Below are positions 4,625 through 7,078 of a DNA stretch of 7,078 bases, in pieces (within the stretch, counting starts at the first letter, position 1; each line of letters opens with the position of its first letter). The stretch comes from Pseudomonadota bacterium. Its GTDB lineage: Bacteria > Myxococcota > Polyangia > Polyangiales > Polyangiaceae. Under the pieces are notes generated by a model. That model was not told the DNA's origin. It saw only the letters and a program-made list of their open reading frames with translations, and ran no database searches. The DNA is taken from NCBI GenBank assembly GCA_023419055.1, contig JAEZYO010000602.1, forward strand, positions 1-7,078, read 5' to 3'. The position numbers and the translations under genes are program-made.

Positions 4625-5605
4625 ATGACGAACGAGGATCATGTCCGTAACTTTTCGACGAGCCTGCTCGGCGTTGCTCTCCTTGGCTGCGTCGCGTGTT
4701 CCGAGGACGCGCCGAGTCCGCAAGGTACGGCGGGAACGAGCGGTAACGGCGGCAGCAACGATCTGGTCGGAACTTTTCAAGTACAGGTCGCTCCAGATCC
4801 GGGAACGGCGACGACTGGGGTAGCCAGCATTCTCGGCAAGGTCGCGTCCGGCCCGACCCCTGCCAGCGTGCAGTGGGAGCTCGTCCAAGAGGTCGGCGAC
4901 TGTTCGCTCGAGAAGCCCAAAGTCCCATTTTGCGATCCGGCGTGCGGTAGCGACGTTTGCGTGGCGGACGGAGTTTGCCAGGCCTACCCGACCGCCAAGG
5001 ACGCTGGAGAGGTGCGCGTCACCGGCGTGAAGACCGCGGACGGAAGCAGCGATTTCACGCTCCTCCGCGTCGCCGGCTCGTACCAGCCGCCGGGCAGCAT
5101 CAAGCTCGCCTTCCCACCGTTCGAGGAAGGCGCCCCCATTCGCTTCGAAGCGGCCGGCGCGGAGATCCCCGCTTTCGCGATCGACGGCGCGGGTATCGCG
5201 CCGCTGGTCGTCACGGGAGACGCCCCGGCGATCGAGCCGGAGAAGCCGCTCACCTTGACGTGGGAGCCCGCCGCGGATCCCGACGCGTCGGTGCTGCGAG
5301 TGAAGCTCGATATCAGTCATCACGGCGGAACGAAGGGGATGATCGAGTGCGAGACGCGAGACACGGGCTCGCTCACGATCGACGCGGGGCTCGTTCAGGA
5401 TCTGGTCGATCTCGGCGTCGCAGGCTTCCCCACCGTGATCCTGACCCGGCGAGCGGTGAGCTCCGCCGCCACTTCTGCGGGGCGGGTCGACCTCGCCGTG
5501 TACTCGGACCTGGAACTTTCGATCGGCGTACCGGGAGTCGTCTCCTGCACCGATAACGAGGATTGCCCGTCGGGCACGTGTTTGCCCGATCTCACGTGTG
5601 AGTGA
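4625..5605 (+). CDS. Cys-clustered lipoprotein of unknown function
   Basis: The product is 326 residues from the ATG at 4625; a TTG at 4583 in the same frame is rejected because it only adds polar residues. The signal peptide ends with canonical lipobox Leu19-Leu20-Gly21-Cys22; a second, weaker candidate Cys22-Val-Ala-Cys25 follows immediately. A short Gly/Thr/Ser/Asn spacer (34-46) precedes a beta-rich body. Two Cys clusters stand out: C93, C103, C107, C112, C118 (CDPACGSD onward) and a C-terminal C308, C314, C319, C325 (the pattern CTDNEDCPSGTC). The latter resembles small disulfide repeats frequent in myxobacterial secreted proteins. Between them, residues ~205-300 read like an immunoglobulin-type beta-sandwich (LTLTWEP, then alternating strands). 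There are no catalytic motifs, and I do not recognise the family. A binding or structural surface role is likely but inferred. It leads a same-strand series of three lipoproteins. The ribosome site is weak. Confidence 0.82.
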   Translation: MTNEDHVRNFSTSLLGVALLGCVACSEDAPSPQGTAGTSGNGGSNDLVGTFQVQVAPDPGTATTGVASILGKVASGPTPASVQWELVQEVGDCSLEKPKVPFCDPACGSDVCVADGVCQAYPTAKDAGEVRVTGVKTADGSSDFTLLRVAGSYQPPGSIKLAFPPFEEGAPIRFEAAGAEIPAFAIDGAGIAPLVVTGDAPAIEPEKPLTLTWEPAADPDASVLRVKLDISHHGGTKGMIECETRDTGSLTIDAGLVQDLVDLGVAGFPTVILTRRAVSSAATSAGRVDLAVYSDLELSIGVPGVVSCTDNEDCPSGTCLPDLTCE

Positions 5606-5626
5606 CGCTTGACCTTGGCTTGACGG

Positions 5627-5647
5627 GGCTCGCTCTCACGAGGAGCC
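5627..5647 (+). promoter_or_regulatory. Hairpin upstream of the lectin-like lipoprotein gene
   Basis: GGCTC (5627-5631) pairs with GAGCC (5643-5647), and after one bulged G, CTC (5633-5635) pairs with GAG (5640-5642) around a TCAC loop. It lies in the 64-base gap after the previous stop and 8 bases before the ribosome site. No T-run follows, so it could be a processing or stability element, or a partial terminator that lowers read-through. Two TTGAC words (5609-5613, 5620-5624) precede it, without a matching -10. Confidence 0.35.
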
Positions 5648-5654
5648 GAGCAAC

Positions 5655-5662
5655 GGGAGAGG
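5655..5662 (+). promoter_or_regulatory. Ribosome binding site for the gene at 5670
   Basis: GGGAGAGG ends 7 bases before the ATG at 5670, a good Shine-Dalgarno at good distance. It favours 5670 over the in-frame ATG at 5685. Confidence 0.65.
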
Positions 5663-5669
5663 TGTATCG

Positions 5670-6719
5670 ATGACGACGATCAGAATGACTGAGATCGCAG
5701 CAGTGCTGCTCGCGCTCGGCGCCTTCGGCTGCGGGAGCGGCAGCGAAAGCCCTGGGAACAACACCGCAACTGGTGGCTCGGCAGGTTCGGCGTCCAGCTC
5801 CGGGGGCGGAGGCAGCACGGGCGGCAGCGCAGCAAACGGGGGCTCTTCGGGCAGCACCGGCGGCGGCGGTTCGGGTACCAGCGGCGCTTCTGGCAGCGGT
5901 TCGGGCGGGAGCGCGGGCAGCCCGAGTGGAGGAAGCAGCGGTAGCAGCGGCAGCGGCGGCACGGGCGGCGAGCCGTCGACCGAGCTCTTCAGCTTCTTCG
6001 TCACGAGCCTCAAGGCCATGCAGGAGCTCTCCGGGAGCCAGAGCGGGTTCGGCGGAGATCTCACCTACGGTGAGTCTGGTCCGGGGGCGGGCCTGCGCGG
6101 TGCCGACAAGATCTGCACCGCGATCGCGGAGAAGAGCATGCCGGGGAACGGCAAGGTCTGGCGTGCCTTCTTGAGCGCGACGGCGGGCGAGGACGGAGAG
6201 CCCGTTTTCGCGATCGATCGTATCGGCGAGGGTCCGTGGTACGACCGCCTCGGGCGCATCGTCGCGAACACGCGAGAAGATTTGCGCAACACGAGGCCGA
6301 ACGGCGCTCATCCCGACATCGTCGACGACTTACCCAACGAGGACGGTGTCCCGAATCACCAGCCGGATCCGAACGCCGAAGAGGTCGACAATCACGACAT
6401 CCTCACCGGCGCGGACGAAGTGGGAGAGCTCTACAGCATGGACCCGGGCTTCACCTGCAATGACTGGACGAGCGCGGTTGGCTCGACCGGGACGCCGCGG
6501 GTCGGGCACTCGTGGCCGCGGAGCGGTGGTCCCGGCGGCTTCCCGGGCGGCGGCGGAGGCGGGGATTTCAGCGGAGAGAGCTGGACGTCCGCTCTGAACG
6601 AGGCCGGCTGTGCACCCGGCGTCAACTTGATCGAGATGGGCCCTCCGAACCCCAACGACCCGACGGTGGGCTCGGGTGGCGGCTACGGCGGCATCTATTG
6701 CTTCGCGCTCACCCCTTGA
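5670..6719 (+). CDS. Gly/Ser-linker lipoprotein with C-type-lectin-like C-terminal domain
   Basis: The product is 349 residues. Lipobox Ala18-Phe19-Gly20-Cys21 closes the signal peptide, then ~80 residues of almost pure Gly/Ser/Thr/Ala (22-100) lead to a globular domain (~104-349). The domain has exactly four Cys (C149, C263, C314, C344), enough for two disulfides. Its blocks are RGADKICTAIAE (143-154), KVWRAFLSA (162-170), RIGEGPWYDRLGRIVA (184-199), HDILTG (242-247), FTCNDWTSA (261-269), VGHSWPRSG (278-286), SWTSALNEAGC (304-314) and GGIYCFA (340-346). From memory this order resembles C-type-lectin/endostatin-like fold domains (DUF1554-like) in bacterial lipoproteins, giving a binding rather than enzymatic role. 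No catalytic motif is seen. A Gly/Pro run (286-298) interrupts the domain between VGHSWPRS and SWTS. It is followed after 9 bases by another linker lipoprotein gene. The lipoprotein call is solid; the fold call is tentative. Confidence 0.82.
   Translation: MTTIRMTEIAAVLLALGAFGCGSGSESPGNNTATGGSAGSASSSGGGGSTGGSAANGGSSGSTGGGGSGTSGASGSGSGGSAGSPSGGSSGSSGSGGTGGEPSTELFSFFVTSLKAMQELSGSQSGFGGDLTYGESGPGAGLRGADKICTAIAEKSMPGNGKVWRAFLSATAGEDGEPVFAIDRIGEGPWYDRLGRIVANTREDLRNTRPNGAHPDIVDDLPNEDGVPNHQPDPNAEEVDNHDILTGADEVGELYSMDPGFTCNDWTSAVGSTGTPRVGHSWPRSGGPGGFPGGGGGGDFSGESWTSALNEAGCAPGVNLIEMGPPNPNDPTVGSGGGYGGIYCFALTP
5733..5969 (+). repeat. Low-complexity Gly/Ser linker coding segment (lectin-like lipoprotein)
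   Basis: Codes for residues 22-100, with GGSS, GSGG, GGGGS and GASG units recurring imperfectly. The DNA is a run of GGC/AGC/GGT/GGG codons with many short G-runs on the coding strand, so it could slip at replication or fold into G-rich structures. Confidence 0.75.
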
Positions 6720-6720
6720 A

Positions 6721-6725
6721 GAGGA
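6721..6725 (+). promoter_or_regulatory. Ribosome binding site for the gene at 6729
   Basis: GAGGA in the 9-base gap after the preceding TGA ends 3 bases before the ATG at 6729. It is close but SD-like, and with the tight spacing indicates translation from the same transcript as the upstream gene. Confidence 0.5.
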
Positions 6726-6728
6726 ACG

Positions 6729-7078
6729 ATGCGCGCCTACTTGAATTTGGCATATTTGCTTACCTTCGCCTGGCTGGGCGTCGGCTGTAGCGGCGACGAG
6801 AGCACCTTCGACTCCGGGAGCGGTGCGAGCGGCGGCAGCTCGGGCGCGAGCGCACAGGGCGGCGGAGCCGGGACCCTCGGTACCGGCGGGAACGCCGCAG
6901 GCGGAACCACCGCCGCTGGCGCGGGGGGAACCGGCGCGAACACCGGCGGCGCGGGCGCCGGAGGTAGCGCTGGAAGCGCCGGGAGCTCGAGTGCCGGCGG
7001 CAGCACCGGAGCTGGCGGCAGCGCCGGAGCGGGTGGCAGCGGCGGCAGCGGCGGAGGCGCGCCCTCGGACGAGCCCTT
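6729..7078 (+). CDS. Gly/Ser/Ala-linker lipoprotein, partial (runs off right edge)
   Basis: The frame from the ATG at 6729 stays open to the window end, giving 116 residues plus two bases. The signal peptide MRAYLNLAYLLTFAWLGVG ends in Gly17-Val18-Gly19-Cys20, and SGDESTFDS follows before a linker of Gly, Ala, Ser and Thr (29-110; GGSAGS, GAGGT and AGGS units). The frame leaves the linker at APSDEP just at the edge, so the functional domain is not visible. The N-terminal plan matches the lipoprotein immediately upstream, though this linker is richer in Ala and Thr, so it is probably not a recent exact duplicate. It is 9 bases downstream of that gene and likely in the same operon. Function unknown; a lectin-like domain like its neighbour's is possible but cannot be seen. 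Confidence 0.82.
   Translation, partial: MRAYLNLAYLLTFAWLGVGCSGDESTFDSGSGASGGSSGASAQGGGAGTLGTGGNAAGGTTAAGAGGTGANTGGAGAGGSAGSAGSSSAGGSTGAGGSAGAGGSGGSGGGAPSDEP
6813..7058 (+). repeat. Low-complexity Gly/Ala/Ser linker coding segment (right-edge lipoprotein)
   Basis: Codes for residues 29-110, mostly Gly with Ala, Ser and Thr in imperfect 3-6 residue units; the last part (6990-7050) is a near-regular GGC/AGC/GCC pattern. It is similar in style to the linker at 5733-5969 but different in Ala/Thr content. Confidence 0.75.

Noticed and set aside
4427..5323. 298-codon minus-strand frame across the divergent region and Cys-cluster gene
   Set aside because: Arg-rich shadow that crosses two supported gene starts; no domain or signal seen.
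5733..7058. CRISPR array or minisatellite in the Gly-rich coding stretches
   Set aside because: The repeats are in-frame codon-level low complexity without fixed unit length or spacers; they are protein linkers.
1..7078. Defence island, toxin-antitoxin pair or mobile element
   Set aside because: No transposase, integrase, restriction, nuclease-defence or antitoxin motifs were found, no terminal inverted repeats were recognised, and composition looks uniform from one end to the other.

Overview
The window looks like chromosomal DNA of a high-GC deltaproteobacterium, most likely a myxobacterium (Myxococcota, Polyangiales-like). The reasons are the GC-rich coding frames with strong third-position bias, the unusually high density of lipoprotein signal peptides, and the long Gly/Ser/Ala/Thr-rich linkers directly after the lipobox Cys, a style common in Polyangiales secretomes. 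No taxonomic marker gene is present, so this is inference from style. No tRNA, rRNA, CRISPR array, insertion sequence, phage gene or integrase was recognised.

Layout, left to right. (1) 1-102, minus strand: the N-terminus of a small lipoprotein that runs off the left edge. (2) 103-574: a 472-base divergent intergenic region with no credible gene but several perfect short inverted repeats. (3) 575-1531, plus: a YiiG/DUF3829-family helical lipoprotein, followed 10 bases later by (4) 1542-2168, plus: a cytosolic glutathione S-transferase. (5) 2185-3423, minus: a lipoprotein with an ~80-residue Gly/Ser linker and a ComEC-type metallo-beta-lactamase-fold domain, convergent with the GST. (6) 3483-4475, minus: a lipoprotein carrying a purple-acid-phosphatase-like metallophosphoesterase domain, in the same direction as and upstream of gene 5. 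(7) 4476-4624: a divergent control region with a terminator-like hairpin plus T-tract. (8) 4625-5605, plus: a Cys-clustered lipoprotein of unknown function. (9) 5670-6719, plus: a Gly/Ser-linker lipoprotein with a C-terminal four-Cys, Trp-rich domain resembling C-type-lectin/endostatin-like folds. (10) 6729-7078, plus, partial: another Gly/Ser/Ala-linker lipoprotein, cut by the right edge.

Seven of the eight genes encode predicted lipoproteins; only the GST lacks an export signal. The region therefore reads as a cell-envelope or surface block. Two parts look co-transcribed: the phosphatase and MBL-fold pair (minus, 59-base gap), and the three-gene lipoprotein series at the right end (plus, gaps of 64 and 9 bases). 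A plausible but unproven reading is that the hydrolase pair attacks phosphate esters or nucleic acids outside the cell, while the right-hand series encodes surface-displayed binding proteins. I found no clear evidence of a defence system, mobile element or biosynthetic cluster. The best-supported unusual items are the complete purple acid phosphatase ligand set on a lipoprotein, the lipid-anchored ComEC-like domain, and the tandem linker-plus-lectin-like lipoproteins.
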